Below, piece after piece: positions 15,477 through 24,264 of a stretch of DNA of 64,000 bases; position 1 is the first letter of the stretch, and the number at the start of each line of letters is the position of its first letter. Location of the stretch: the NCBI GenBank assembly GCA_964611645.1, contig CAZTAO010000018.1, positions 1-64,000 of the forward strand. Direction: 5' to 3'. The DNA comes from CAZTAO01 sp964611645 (GTDB lineage: Bacteria; Armatimonadota; UBA5829). The notes beneath the pieces were generated by a model. The model was given only the letters and a program-made list of their open reading frames with translations, was not told the origin of the DNA and searched no databases. Position numbers and translations under genes: made by a program.

Positions 15477-16038
15477 TGCTGTCGGCTTTCTCCGGGCTGG
15501 TGTAGGACATCGAGATACCCAGGAGCTTCACGGGAGTGGAATCGGTGGGGGCGGAGCTGTCCGGCGCGATCCGAGCGGTGCATATATTCCACTTGCTGCC
15601 ATCCGGGTCGGTGACTTCGCCGGTCACCGCCACATTGACATAGTCCACCCGCTTCTCCCCGCTCTTGGTCTCGAAGCAGTAGAAAATAGCATCAAACCGC
15701 CCCCCGCGCCACTTCATCTCGATCACAGGGTACTTAGCCAAGTCCACACTCGCCCAAGACCCCGCGTCCGGCCACCAAACCATCTCCCCCCAATAAAGAG
15801 TCCATCGATCGCTACGCCGCTCAGGATCAAACTTCAGGCCGAAGTTCAATGCGCTGCCAGTCAGCTCTTTGACAGTGACGGCCTCGGCGGGTTTCTTGGA
15901 AAGGGAATTGTCGTAGATGGTTAGGGTGTTTGCGAGGGCGTTCGGGTTGGAGAAGTCGGCTTGCCAGCCTGGGGTTTGGGCTAGGGCTGGGGTGGAGAGG
16001 AGGAGTAGGAGCACGAAAGTCACGCAGCTTCGATTCAT
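15421..16038 (-). CDS. Secreted beta-sandwich (CBM-like) protein, possibly truncated
   Basis: A 205-residue protein with a signal peptide (cut after about ALA at residue 20). The mature part looks like the galactose-binding beta-sandwich found before glycosidase domains: WASVDLAKYPVIEMKWRGG, FDAIFYCFETKSG and the terminal LLGISMSYTSPEKADSISN. The last 15 residues are low-complexity (APSTTPPTHQPA) and overlap the neighbouring + gene. Homologous domains normally end in a strand such as IDNVRL at this point, so the end may be a frameshift or truncation. GAGG precedes the ATG. Confidence 0.6.
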   Translation of the reverse strand: MNRSCVTFVLLLLLSTPALAQTPGWQADFSNPNALANTLTIYDNSLSKKPAEAVTVKELTGSALNFGLKFDPERRSDRWTLYWGEMVWWPDAGSWASVDLAKYPVIEMKWRGGRFDAIFYCFETKSGEKRVDYVNVAVTGEVTDPDGSKWNICTARIAPDSSAPTDSTPVKLLGISMSYTSPEKADSISNFARAPSTTPPTHQPA

Positions 16039-16103
16039 TACATTGCCTCATCGATATTGTCGGTTGCGCCCCGATGCGCGCGGCTTCTGGATTTCAGAGA
16101 ACA

Positions 16104-16131
16104 TTGACTTATCGCCAGAATGTGGTAATAT
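16104..16131 (+). promoter_or_regulatory. Orphan sigma-70-like promoter
   Basis: TTGACT (16104-16109), a 16-base spacer, then TAATAT (16126-16131) preceded by TGG, making an extended -10. No + strand gene follows; the adjacent genes are on the minus strand. Confidence 0.5.
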
Positions 16132-16135
16132 GTAA

Positions 16136-16209
16136 CTGCCAGTGGACAAAACTCGGCTCCATGCCGTGTGATGGCTCAGCAAGTCTGGGCCATCCTATAT
16201 CCCTGGCAG
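16136..16209 (+). ncRNA. Possible small structured RNA
   Basis: Begins five bases after the orphan promoter's -10. CTGCCAG (16136-16142) pairs with CTGGCAG (16203-16209), enclosing CGGC/GCCG (16154-16166) and an 8-bp hairpin, GATGGCTC/GGGCCATC with one G-U pair (16170-16194): a three-way-junction shape. The 3' arm lies opposite the end of the DUF3800 gene. No known RNA family is recognised. Confidence 0.3.
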
Positions 16210-17025
16210 ATTCTCAAATGCCGCCAAGGTGAGCGGCTTTTTCTGTGTGTAATAAACCCCGTATTGCGCATCTCGTCTGTCGTCTGGGTCTCGCACCAGG
16301 CTCACCAACGGCCAGATGAGCTGAATGTATCGGTCCTCTCTTCGCTCGTACAGCCGTTGCAGTGCCCACAGGAAGTAATCGACAGCCTGTAGCCCCGCGC
16401 ATACTGAGGGCGTAGTTACTCTGACGTCGATTACCGGGCAAGTAGCTATCCCGGCTTCTTCGCAGAACCTTTGCCTTGCCATCTCTATCGCATTCCGTAG
16501 TGCCTCTGTCCGGCTGGAACTGCCTCGCTTGGCGAAGGAGATGTGGTACTCGTCATGCTTGTGCAGAAGCTGTTTGAATAGACCTCTGACAAGATAGTCA
16601 TATTGTTCGTTCGGGCTATACCGGTATGCGGAGTCACGTTCATTCCGCTGGCGCACGTAGTCGACGACTCTCTGCTTATCCTGCAATATGGCAAAGAACT
16701 TCATGTCATGCCGGAGAAGTAGATTGAAGACCTCACGGCGCACCTCGGGCAGATCGTCCTTAGCGTGAAATGCGACGGCTGTTTTGCCGGAGTCTATGTG
16801 CATTGACGGAACACCCTTGAAGTAGGGATCAGCCAGCAAGTGAGCGCGCAGACCATCCATATCCTGAGCCAGCGATTCAGGCTGAGAAATATCCGCCAGA
16901 CCGAGGACGAAATAGCGTGAGCAACCCTCGTCGCCGACGATGATGCGTCCCTTGGCATTGAAGATTACCCCGTCGCCTGCCTCGTCAACGAAGTATTTGC
17001 GCACGGACTCGGGCTGTTCAGCCAT
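16195..17025 (-). CDS. DUF3800 family protein (RNase H-like fold)
   Basis: A 276-residue protein. The N-terminal YFVDEAGD acidic motif and the C-terminal LQAVDYFLWALQRLYER segment are hallmarks of DUF3800, a family predicted to have an RNase H-like fold and often found in defence or mobile contexts. No partner defence gene is adjacent here. GAGGG precedes the ATG at 17025; an upstream ATG at 17043 is less well placed. The function is not established. Confidence 0.78.
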   Translation of the reverse strand: MAEQPESVRKYFVDEAGDGVIFNAKGRIIVGDEGCSRYFVLGLADISQPESLAQDMDGLRAHLLADPYFKGVPSMHIDSGKTAVAFHAKDDLPEVRREVFNLLLRHDMKFFAILQDKQRVVDYVRQRNERDSAYRYSPNEQYDYLVRGLFKQLLHKHDEYHISFAKRGSSSRTEALRNAIEMARQRFCEEAGIATCPVIDVRVTTPSVCAGLQAVDYFLWALQRLYERREDRYIQLIWPLVSLVRDPDDRRDAQYGVYYTQKKPLTLAAFENLPGI

Positions 17026-17098
17026 TGCACTTCCCTCATTCACTCATTCTTCGCCACGCAACGGTCATCCTTCTCCGCTTTGGACAGGTCAAAGGCTC

Positions 17099-18223
17099 TC
17101 AGAACCCCCTCCACCCCCGCCCCCCCGCAGACTCCTCACAGACCTCCATCATCCGACAAAGCTCCAACCCTCGGGCCAGGGACGGCTCGGGCTGGACGCC
17201 GGTTGTGACCCCGTTGAGGAAGGTGTATAGGCATTGCATGTGGCATCTTATCCAGCCTATGCCGAATTTGGGGCCGGGGAAGTTGGCGGGTTTTTCGTAG
17301 CGTTGGACTGTGGCTATTTGCTTCCAGCCTCGGTCGCCGCCTATGGGGGTCTCGGGGTCGCGGAGGTCGTAGGCTTCCAGGTAGTTGGGCTGCATCAGGT
17401 TGAAGCGCAGCGCGCCTTTGTCGCCGTGGATCTCGAAGCGCAGTTCATCCTCCGCGCCGGTGGCTATCTTGGAAGCTTCGAGCGTGCCGATTGAGCCGTT
17501 TGATAGCCTTGCCAGGATCACGCACTGGTCATCCGCCTCCACCTTTGCCATCGCGCCGGTCTGGTCGGGCCTCTGGGGGTAGAGTATCCGCTTCTCCACC
17601 ATCACCTCCGCAATCGGGCCGACCAGGTGGTCAACCATGTCGATGATGTGGGAACCGAGGTCCTGCAGCACCCCGCCGCCCTCACTCTTAAGCTGCTTCC
17701 AACCCATCTTCTTGGTCGCGTCCACGCTGCCGGAGTGCAGGTAGCAGCCCCTGAACGAGATCACATTGCCCAGGAACCCCTCCTCGATAAGCTGCTTTGC
17801 GCGCAGGGTGGCGGGGAGGAAGCGGTAGTTGAGGGTCATCTGCCCGATGCCTTTATAGCTTTTCAGAGCCTCCTCGATCCGCGCGATGCTCTCGCTGCCA
17901 ACCACCAGAGGCTTGTCGCAGTAGATGTGCTTGCCCGCCTCCATCGCCGCGATAAGCTGGTCCGCGTGCTGGCTGTTGGGGGAGCAGATGTTGATGATGT
18001 CGATATCGTCCCGCGCAATAAGCTCGCGCCAGTCGGAAGTCCCAAACTCGAACCCCCCAACCTCGCGGGCCTTCTCCGCACTACTGGGATTGCTGGTAGC
18101 CACGCCCACCAGCTTGATCTTCGCAGGCGCAGGGTCGAAGAACAGCGGCAGGTTGGTGTAGCCGTAAGTGTGGACTTTGCCGATGAAGCCGAAGCCGATT
18201 ATGCCGACTCGTAGGGTTTTCAT
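17099..18223 (-). CDS. Gfo/Idh/MocA family dehydrogenase
   Basis: A 374-residue NAD(P)-dependent oxidoreductase with a Rossmann motif, GFGFIGKVH, and a catalytic-lysine motif, CDKPL. The C-terminal domain includes LQDLGSHIIDMVDHLVG, whose His and Asp usually line the sugar site. It is the last gene of the sugar operon 23163-17099, so it likely acts on the pathway sugar or on the free acid/lactone form. GAGGT precedes the ATG at 18223. An upstream extension would translate the CTCACCCC repeat and is not real. Confidence 0.88.
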   Translation of the reverse strand: MKTLRVGIIGFGFIGKVHTYGYTNLPLFFDPAPAKIKLVGVATSNPSSAEKAREVGGFEFGTSDWRELIARDDIDIINICSPNSQHADQLIAAMEAGKHIYCDKPLVVGSESIARIEEALKSYKGIGQMTLNYRFLPATLRAKQLIEEGFLGNVISFRGCYLHSGSVDATKKMGWKQLKSEGGGVLQDLGSHIIDMVDHLVGPIAEVMVEKRILYPQRPDQTGAMAKVEADDQCVILARLSNGSIGTLEASKIATGAEDELRFEIHGDKGALRFNLMQPNYLEAYDLRDPETPIGGDRGWKQIATVQRYEKPANFPGPKFGIGWIRCHMQCLYTFLNGVTTGVQPEPSLARGLELCRMMEVCEESAGGRGWRGF

Positions 18224-18284
18224 ATTGGTTACCTCGTGTTTGGTTGATGGTCGGTGATAGGACTGCCCTTTGGCCACCAGATGG

Positions 18285-18402
18285 GAAGGCTCCCTCTCCC
18301 CGCTGGGAGAGGGCTGGGGTGAGGTTCTCCTAACGTTACAGATTCCATATTCCAAACGTTGGAGGAACCGCCCCCTAGCCCCCTCCTGGCGAGGAGGGGG
18401 AA
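18285..18402. repeat. CTCACCCCAGCCCTCTCCC palindromic repeat
   Basis: CTCCCTCTCCCC...GGGAGAGGGC, then GCCCCCTCCTGGCGAGGAGGGGG, forming two hairpins between kinase and dehydrogenase genes. Related copies lie at 24265-24305, 25562-25606, 46890-46932, 51445-51487, 59920-60003 and, in part, 53379-53410 and 63413-63440. Confidence 0.75.
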
Positions 18403-18419
18403 TGCTATTCGCTCCTCGC

Positions 18420-19886
18420 TCAATGATACATCTTCCTATACAACTCCCTGTACCTCCCCAGCACTTCCCGGTACGCCTCTGCGCTTGCCGGGTTGGGCTG
18501 GAAGACTTGGGAGGGGTGGTACCAGGTTTGGACGGCTTCTGGGATTGATCGGAACTTGCCTGTGCCTGCGGCGGTGATGGCTGCGGCGCCTACCGAGGCG
18601 GCGTCGGTGTGGTCGGGGCGCTCTACCGGGATTTGCAGCAGGTCCGCTTTCATTTGGAGCCATACGTCGCTCCTGGCTGCGCCGCCCATCGAGCGGACTA
18701 TCTCAAGCTCAATTCCCGCCCCCGCGAGGGGGTCGAGGCAGTCGGCAAGCAGGCAGGCGCAGGACTCCATAATTGCCCTCGCGATGTGCATTCTGGTGTG
18801 GCCGAGGGTGAGGCCGGCGATGGCTCCCCTGGCTTCGGGGATGCTCTCGGGCAAGACGCTGCCGGAGAAGTGGGGGAGGACCGTCAGCCCACCGCAGCCT
18901 ATGGGGATGCTCTCCACCCCCTCCAGAAACGCGCCGTACTGGAGGTCCGGCGCGGCCATGTCCCTGAACCACTTCAGCACGATGGCGGAGGTGTTGGCAA
19001 ACGGCATCGCATAGCCGAGGCCCGGGATCGCGTGGCGGCCCACCGTGAACTTCGCATCCTTGAGCACATCGGCGGTTGTGGCGATCACGGCAAGCGCGGT
19101 ACCGGTGGTTTCGGAAGCGATGCCAGTGTGGACGTTGCCTACCCCGATTGCGCCAGCAATCTGGTCGTTCGTGCCTGCGCAGACCGTAGTGCCAACTGCG
19201 AGACCCAGTTGATCGGCGGCTTCGGGGAGGAGAGTGCCCACGACTGTCCCAGGCCGAACTACCCTTGGAAGCTGATCTTCGGTGATCCCGGCGGCGGCGA
19301 GGAAGTCCGGCTCCCATTTGCCATCGATCACGTTGTATAGGCCGGTGTGCTGGGCGATATTGTGGTCGGTCGCGCGCTCTCCGGTCATTTTGAAGATGAT
19401 GTAGTCCGGCAGGCACAGGACAAACGCCGCGCCGCGAACCTCAGGCTCCCGCTCCATCAGCCAGGCAAGCTTGAAGATCGAAAGTTCAGCCGCGACCCAA
19501 GGGTAGCCGGTGACCTCGCGGAAGCGGTCGCGAGTCAGCCAGCCCTGTGACCACTCCCGGGCAAGCTTCTCTGCGCGGCGGTCTACCCAGACTATGAAGT
19601 CACGAATCGGAGTTCCGCCTGAATCAAGTGGGACAAACGTCTGGCCTTGGGAACTGAAACCAATGGCTGAGATGTCGAGCGGAGAAAGCCCCGATTCGGC
19701 GATGGCCTTACGGGTGCTTTGGGTAACTGCCCTCCAGTACACCTCCGCAGGCATCTCCGCCCAATCGGGTTTGAGGCAGGTGAAGGCATACTCGGTGGTG
19801 ACGACAACAACCGGCCGCCCATCCTCGCCAACAATGGCGGTCTTGAGAGCGCTGGTGCCGAGGTCGTATGTAAGGTAGTATGCCAA
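18420..19886 (-). CDS. FGGY-family carbohydrate kinase
   Basis: A 488-residue sugar kinase. The N-terminal phosphate loop is YDLGTSALKTA, and the sugar-binding region includes WVDRRAEKLAREW. The catalytic Asp is in TNDQIAGAIG near residue 240. The adenosine motif is MGGAARSDVWLQMKADLL. It transfers phosphate from ATP to a keto-pentose, deoxyhexulose or similar polyol, following the isomerase encoded upstream. It is distinct from the second FGGY kinase at 21637-23163, with low identity outside the motifs. The substrate cannot be set from sequence. Confidence 0.88.
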   Translation of the reverse strand: MAYYLTYDLGTSALKTAIVGEDGRPVVVVTTEYAFTCLKPDWAEMPAEVYWRAVTQSTRKAIAESGLSPLDISAIGFSSQGQTFVPLDSGGTPIRDFIVWVDRRAEKLAREWSQGWLTRDRFREVTGYPWVAAELSIFKLAWLMEREPEVRGAAFVLCLPDYIIFKMTGERATDHNIAQHTGLYNVIDGKWEPDFLAAAGITEDQLPRVVRPGTVVGTLLPEAADQLGLAVGTTVCAGTNDQIAGAIGVGNVHTGIASETTGTALAVIATTADVLKDAKFTVGRHAIPGLGYAMPFANTSAIVLKWFRDMAAPDLQYGAFLEGVESIPIGCGGLTVLPHFSGSVLPESIPEARGAIAGLTLGHTRMHIARAIMESCACLLADCLDPLAGAGIELEIVRSMGGAARSDVWLQMKADLLQIPVERPDHTDAASVGAAAITAAGTGKFRSIPEAVQTWYHPSQVFQPNPASAEAYREVLGRYRELYRKMYH

Positions 19887-19926
19887 GTGCGAACTCCTGT
19901 GACCGAATGCACGGAAGACTGAAAAC

Positions 19927-20037
19927 TAACATGGATGAACAGGATATACAGGATGAGCTTTGCTCTCAAATCCCAAATCTCAGATCTCAGATCTTCGCAT
20001 TCCTATCCTGTTCATCCTGTATATCCATGTTAGTTGA
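19927..20037. repeat. Palindromic GATGAACAGGATATACAGGATG element
   Basis: Near-perfect inverted arms of about 38 bases (AACTAACATGGATGAACAGG with its complement ending at 20037), with AATCTCAGATCTCAGATC in the centre. It separates kinase and isomerase genes within the operon and could fold into a long hairpin. Confidence 0.85.
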
Positions 20038-20049
20038 ACTCCGCCGTTC

Positions 20050-21456
20050 CTACGGCAACGCCTGGTAGGGCAGGCCGTCTATGTATCGGCAGGCTTCCTG
20101 CATTACTTTTGAATGGTTGCCGTAGCAGGCGGCTACGTGGTGGATGTAGGGGCCTTCTATGAAGGCTCGCTCCCACGTGGGCCAGTCGTTCACCTCCAGC
20201 CAGGCGTAGGTGTTCTGGGTGGGCGGGCCGGGGATTACTTTGCCTTCGCCTCCGATGCTTGAGTACTCGCCCCGGTCGCCGTCGAACCGGAAGACCGTGA
20301 TCGGGCCGTCTTTGAGTTCCCAGTGGCAGGAGCCGGGCTGGATGTCCGGCAGGATCCAGTGCGGGCCGATGCTCCCGACGCCCTTTTTCAGGCTCTCCGG
20401 GAAGGCGCAGTGCCACAGCAGGACGGCGTTGTCGTTCTCCGGGTGGCGATTGGTGAGGTCCGCGAACAGGATCGACTCGGTATCCATCGAGGCCGCCTGG
20501 AGCATCGCGGAACTGATCGCGCCGTGGACATCCGTCTCGCAGGCGACCGGTATCCCCATATCGGTGACCATCGCCGTGGCATACTCAACCATGCAGCCCA
20601 GAGCGTTGCAGATGGAGAAGAAAGTCTGCACCGCGAAGGCGTCCAGGCCCTCTTCTTCGACGATGTTCAGCATCACTTCGCGCATCGCAAACATGTTCAC
20701 AATCGGCTGGATATCCTTGAAACCCTCAAATGAGATTCGATCTTTCGCGGACTCGATCTCCTTGAGGATGGCTTCCCTGTGCCACTCCGCGTCCAGCTTC
20801 ACGCGGTCGATAAACCCCGCGTGGTCGATCTGGAGGACCTCTATATTGTATCGCTCAAGGAGTTCGGACTCGTTGACGATAGTGGTCCAGAAGAAGTCGA
20901 TCCGCTGGCCGATCTGACCGATCCGCAGCTTCTTCACCCGTTTGACCACGTTCGCGGCCCGCATAAATGTGTCGAAGCCGTCGGTGAATGCTTCGTCGTC
21001 TATGCCGCAGTTCTCGATGTAGGTGAACTTCGCGCCTAGCTTGCGCATTACCTTGCTGGACGCGAAGAGGCCGCAGAGGGTGTCGCGGGCGCGGGTGCCG
21101 TCGGGCAGGGGGGCATCATCTCGCGGGCCCCAGAGCAGGGTCGGCACGCCGAGATCACGCGCGATCACTCCCGCCGCGCTCTCGGTGCCGAAGTTGCAGT
21201 GAGGTAGGAACAGCGCATCGATATTGCTGCTCTTGAGGTGATCGACCACTGCCTCCACATCCTTGTGTGAGCGCACCACGCCGTCCTTGATAACCTCATC
21301 TGTCCCCACAAAGTCCACATTCCAGCCTCGGAGCTTGTCCACGAGGAGGCCCTTGTAACGCAGCGCCTCCTCGTGGCTGAACACGAATTTCCCTATAGGA
21401 CAAAACCCCAGCTTGGGGGGGATGGTTCTCTTGTTGAATCGAGTTTTTGGTTCCAT
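20050..21456 (-). CDS. L-fucose/L-arabinose isomerase-like protein
   Basis: A 468-residue protein of the fucose/arabinose isomerase fold, which converts an aldose into the ketose for phosphorylation. Candidate metal ligands are in ACETDVHGA and in LLWHCAFPES near the C terminus, as in the family. I set the start at the ATG 21456, seven bases after GAGGT; 12 extra residues upstream are possible. It lies between two FGGY kinases, so the pathway would be isomerase, then kinase, then aldolase, but no aldolase is in the window. Confidence 0.82.
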   Translation of the reverse strand: MEPKTRFNKRTIPPKLGFCPIGKFVFSHEEALRYKGLLVDKLRGWNVDFVGTDEVIKDGVVRSHKDVEAVVDHLKSSNIDALFLPHCNFGTESAAGVIARDLGVPTLLWGPRDDAPLPDGTRARDTLCGLFASSKVMRKLGAKFTYIENCGIDDEAFTDGFDTFMRAANVVKRVKKLRIGQIGQRIDFFWTTIVNESELLERYNIEVLQIDHAGFIDRVKLDAEWHREAILKEIESAKDRISFEGFKDIQPIVNMFAMREVMLNIVEEEGLDAFAVQTFFSICNALGCMVEYATAMVTDMGIPVACETDVHGAISSAMLQAASMDTESILFADLTNRHPENDNAVLLWHCAFPESLKKGVGSIGPHWILPDIQPGSCHWELKDGPITVFRFDGDRGEYSSIGGEGKVIPGPPTQNTYAWLEVNDWPTWERAFIEGPYIHHVAACYGNHSKVMQEACRYIDGLPYQALP

Positions 21457-21501
21457 TGGTCTGACCTCGTTGTCTGCTATTGCGCTCGCCATTCGGGTCT
21501 C

Positions 21502-21600
21502 GTGGTTTCGACTTCGCTCAACCAGCGGACGCCGTGCGTTGACTGGTTTCGACTTCGCTCAACCAGCGACCCCGTTCGTTGAGCGAAGTCGAAACGAACC
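21502..21600. repeat. GTTGAGCGAAGTCGAAAC repeat cluster
   Basis: Three units between isomerase and kinase genes, two in one orientation and one inverted. The same family runs into the portal gene end at 6875-6975. Confidence 0.85.
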
Positions 21601-21636
21601 TACCTATACCACCTATCACCCATAACCCAACACCCA

Positions 21637-23163
21637 TCACCTGCCCCGCGTTATCCCGTGCATCAACTGCCTTGCTTTGCCCAGGGAGTTGTAAAGTTCC
21701 TTGAATACCACGAAGCGCTCTTCGTGTTTGGCGACGACGCTTGGGTTGGGGGTGAATGTGCGCTCGGGTTTCGCCCACTTGGCGGCTTGTTCCTGCATAT
21801 CGAACAGGCCCATTCCGTGGCCCAGGACCAGCGCCGCGCCGAGGCAGGTGGACTCCCTCACCGACATCGTGGTCAGCGGGATTCCCAGCACATCCGCCTT
21901 CATCTGCAGCAGGTCGGCGCTCTTCGCTCCGCCGCCGATCACCCGCAGTTCGTTGATGCTGAACCCGGCGTCTGCGAGGATCGAGAGGTTCCACTTCATA
22001 TCGTAGGTAATGCCGTCGATGAACGCCCTCAGCACCTCCGCGCGGGTGGTTGCGAGGTTCATCCCAAACAGCAACCCGGCCCCGGTGGCGTCGAAGTGCG
22101 GGGTGCCGGTGGGGCCGAAGTGGGGCAGCATCACCAGGTCCGCAGGCTCCCGGGACGCCGCAGCAATTATCAGGTCGTATGGGTCCTGGCCGTTTGCTTT
22201 GGCCTCGGCGGTCTCGCTGGTGGCGAACTGGTCCCGCACCCACCGCAATATGCTGCCGCCGGTCATTGTAAAGGCGACTGTGGTGTAGAGGTTGGGGATG
22301 ACGTGCGGGTAGGTCGGCAGGTTGCCCGCCATCAGTTCGGGGCTGAGGATGAAATCGGGAATGGCGGGGGAGATTGCCTCGGACGTGCCTAGGGAATACG
22401 CCGCGAAACCAGCCGATGCCGCGCCGCAGCCCAAGGCTCCGGCGATCTGGTCGTGGCCGCTGACCGCCACCTGCACATCGCTGCCCAGCCCCAGTTCCCT
22501 GGCGACTTCCGGCTTGACCTTGCCCTGCACCGTGCCGCTCGGAGCGACAGTGGGCATCTTCTCTTCCGGCAGGCCGAGCAGGTCCATTATCTCTTTGGAC
22601 CACTGCTTCTTGCCGACATCGAAGAACATTGTTCTGGAGGCCAGAGTGTAGTCTGTGACGCACTCTCCGGTGAGCATGTAGGCAAGCAGGTCTGAATAGA
22701 ACAGGAACTTGGCTGAGCGCTCCCACTGTTCAGGTTTGTTATCCTTTACCCACAAAAACTTATACAGCGAATACATCGGATAGGCGGTGTGGCCGGTGAT
22801 CCGATAGAGCTTCTCTATCCCGAACGCCTCGCTCCAGGGCTTCACGTAAGGCTCGGGTCTGGAGTCGGAGAAGGAGATGGAGTTGCTGATGAGATTCCCG
22901 TTTTCGTCCAGGCTGGTGAATGACTCGCCCTGAGACGCTGTGCCGATCCCCTGCACAGGGTCACCCGACGGTGCCTTCCGGGCAACCTCCGCGATTACCT
23001 CAAAGGAAGCCCGCATCACCTGGCTGGAGTCCAGTTCGCAAGCCCCCGGCGCGGGAAACACCGACGGATACTCCCGGTAAGCCGAAGCGATCACGCTGCC
23101 CGCGCCATCGAAGAGCACCGCCTTAACCCCGGTAGTCCCAATATCAACACCCATCAAGCTCAT
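21637..23163 (-). CDS. FGGY-family carbohydrate kinase (xylulokinase-like)
   Basis: A 508-residue FGGY kinase and the first gene of the sugar operon. The phosphate loop is GVDIGTTGVKAVLFD, the catalytic Asp lies in SGHDQIAGALG, and the adenosine motif is VIGGGAKSADLLQMKADVLG. The extended C terminus (PSVVAKHEERFVVFKELYNSL) resembles xylulokinase and its relatives. It phosphorylates a keto-sugar or polyol. Two FGGY kinases in one operon suggest either two sugars or a branched pathway. The ATG at 23163 is taken. Confidence 0.88.
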   Translation of the reverse strand: MSLMGVDIGTTGVKAVLFDGAGSVIASAYREYPSVFPAPGACELDSSQVMRASFEVIAEVARKAPSGDPVQGIGTASQGESFTSLDENGNLISNSISFSDSRPEPYVKPWSEAFGIEKLYRITGHTAYPMYSLYKFLWVKDNKPEQWERSAKFLFYSDLLAYMLTGECVTDYTLASRTMFFDVGKKQWSKEIMDLLGLPEEKMPTVAPSGTVQGKVKPEVARELGLGSDVQVAVSGHDQIAGALGCGAASAGFAAYSLGTSEAISPAIPDFILSPELMAGNLPTYPHVIPNLYTTVAFTMTGGSILRWVRDQFATSETAEAKANGQDPYDLIIAAASREPADLVMLPHFGPTGTPHFDATGAGLLFGMNLATTRAEVLRAFIDGITYDMKWNLSILADAGFSINELRVIGGGAKSADLLQMKADVLGIPLTTMSVRESTCLGAALVLGHGMGLFDMQEQAAKWAKPERTFTPNPSVVAKHEERFVVFKELYNSLGKARQLMHGITRGR

Positions 23164-23180
23164 AGTTTCACCCCTAGTTC

Positions 23181-23288
23181 TGGTTGTCGGTTGTCGGTTG
23201 TCGGTTGTCGGTTGACAGTTGACGGTTGTCAGTCGACAGTCGACAGTCTTTTGTCATTCTGAGCGAAGCGAAGAATCTGCTTTTGGTT
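23181..23288. repeat. TTGTCGGTTG tandem array and half ATTCTGAGCGAAGCGAAGAATC element
   Basis: The longest tract of 7-base units (GGTTGTC/GGTTGAC) in the window, followed by a half copy of the TCATTCTGAGCGAAG repeat at 23255-23288. The unspaced units exclude a CRISPR array. Confidence 0.8.
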
Positions 23289-23742
23289 CGACGTCGGCTG
23301 GTCCGATAGCTTGTGCGGGACGTCGCCGCCCGGCTACCCAGCCCCCCAAGACCGACAGGCAGACCGAAACAAACCACACGACGCAGACGTGTACCGACTG
23401 TCTCAATACGTCGTCCGGTTGTAGCGGCGGGTCTAGACTGTTTCCTGTCGACCTCGGCATCATGAGAACTAGAGCCGACAGGATGATAGCCAGGCATAGT
23501 CCGGCAACCGCTGCGGCAACTAGGCTCCGATCCTTGCTGATCCTGACATATGCGAGCCCTGCGATGTAAAACGACAACAGCCCAACCACGGCTATGGCAG
23601 CAGCAATCATGCGCACTGCCGTGTCCGTGCCGAATCCCTGGGAGGCAGTATCAGTGCAAGCAATGAGCAAGCCAATCGCTAGTGTCCATACCACGGCGCT
23701 GCCAATTACGACCAGTAACAGGATGCCAAAGTTGCGCAGCAT
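23254..23742 (-). CDS. Four-helix membrane protein, tandem paralogue B
   Basis: A 162-residue protein with about four transmembrane segments (4-28, 41-62, 72-95, 125-145). It is clearly related to its upstream neighbour: both begin MLRNFGI, share the GDRSLV/KDRSLV loop and end in LGGWVAGRRRPA. I set the start at the ATG 23742 because GGAGGAG precedes it. An ATG at 23760 that overlaps the upstream stop is possible. The last residues run into the 23255-23288 repeat. The function is unknown. Confidence 0.7.
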   Translation of the reverse strand: MLRNFGILLLVVIGSAVVWTLAIGLLIACTDTASQGFGTDTAVRMIAAAIAVVGLLSFYIAGLAYVRISKDRSLVAAAVAGLCLAIILSALVLMMPRSTGNSLDPPLQPDDVLRQSVHVCVVWFVSVCLSVLGGWVAGRRRPAQAIGPADVEPKADSSLRSE

Positions 23743-23759
23743 TGTTTTCTCCTCCGACA

Positions 23760-24242
23760 TCAGACCGTCGGGCCATCTGGCTCGCCTGCAGCATCTTGAG
23801 TTGCACGCAGAGCAGGACGACGCCGCCCGGCTACCCAGCCTCCCAGCGTGGAGAGCGAGGCTGGAACGATAAGAATTGCTATTGGCATCAGGTGTTGCCA
23901 CGGCGAGGGTTCGGGCCGCGTTGCTCGGCCTTCATCGGTTACCGACAACGTCGTACCCATTATGGCCATTGCAGCCACCAATGCCAGCCCAACCATCGCT
24001 GCGCGAACAAGACTGCGGTCGCCACTGAGTCTGGCATAGGCAAAACCGGCACTATAGAACAAGACCAAGCCCACTACAATAATAGTAAACTCGACCACGG
24101 AATTAGTATCTTGAAAACCGAAACTCCGACGAAGCACGTCGATGTGACTGATCGCCACCTCCGACGCCACCTCAGCCACCAGCGTCCATAACACCGCACT
24201 GGCAATGACCACTACCGCGAAGATGCCAAAGTTACGCAGCAT
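23760..24242 (-). CDS. Four-helix membrane protein, tandem paralogue A
   Basis: A 160-residue membrane protein paralogous to the gene that follows it. It carries the same MLRNFGI start, the YARLSGDRSLV loop and the C-terminal LGGWVAGRRRPA. The ATG at 24242 has GGGGGAGA just upstream. Transmembrane segments lie at about 7-25, 50-70, 80-100 and 122-142. The two genes are coupled and probably arose by recent duplication. No known domain is visible. Confidence 0.7.
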   Translation of the reverse strand: MLRNFGIFAVVVIASAVLWTLVAEVASEVAISHIDVLRRSFGFQDTNSVVEFTIIVVGLVLFYSAGFAYARLSGDRSLVRAAMVGLALVAAMAIMGTTLSVTDEGRATRPEPSPWQHLMPIAILIVPASLSTLGGWVAGRRRPALRATQDAAGEPDGPTV

Positions 24243-24264
24243 TGCTTTCTCCCCCACCTCAGAA

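Noticed and set aside
16195..17025. DUF3800 gene as part of a defence island
   Set aside because: No restriction, toxin-antitoxin, CBASS, retron or other defence partner lies next to it.
23181..23250. CRISPR-like repeat tract
   Set aside because: Units are 7 bases, contiguous and without spacers; no cas genes in the window.
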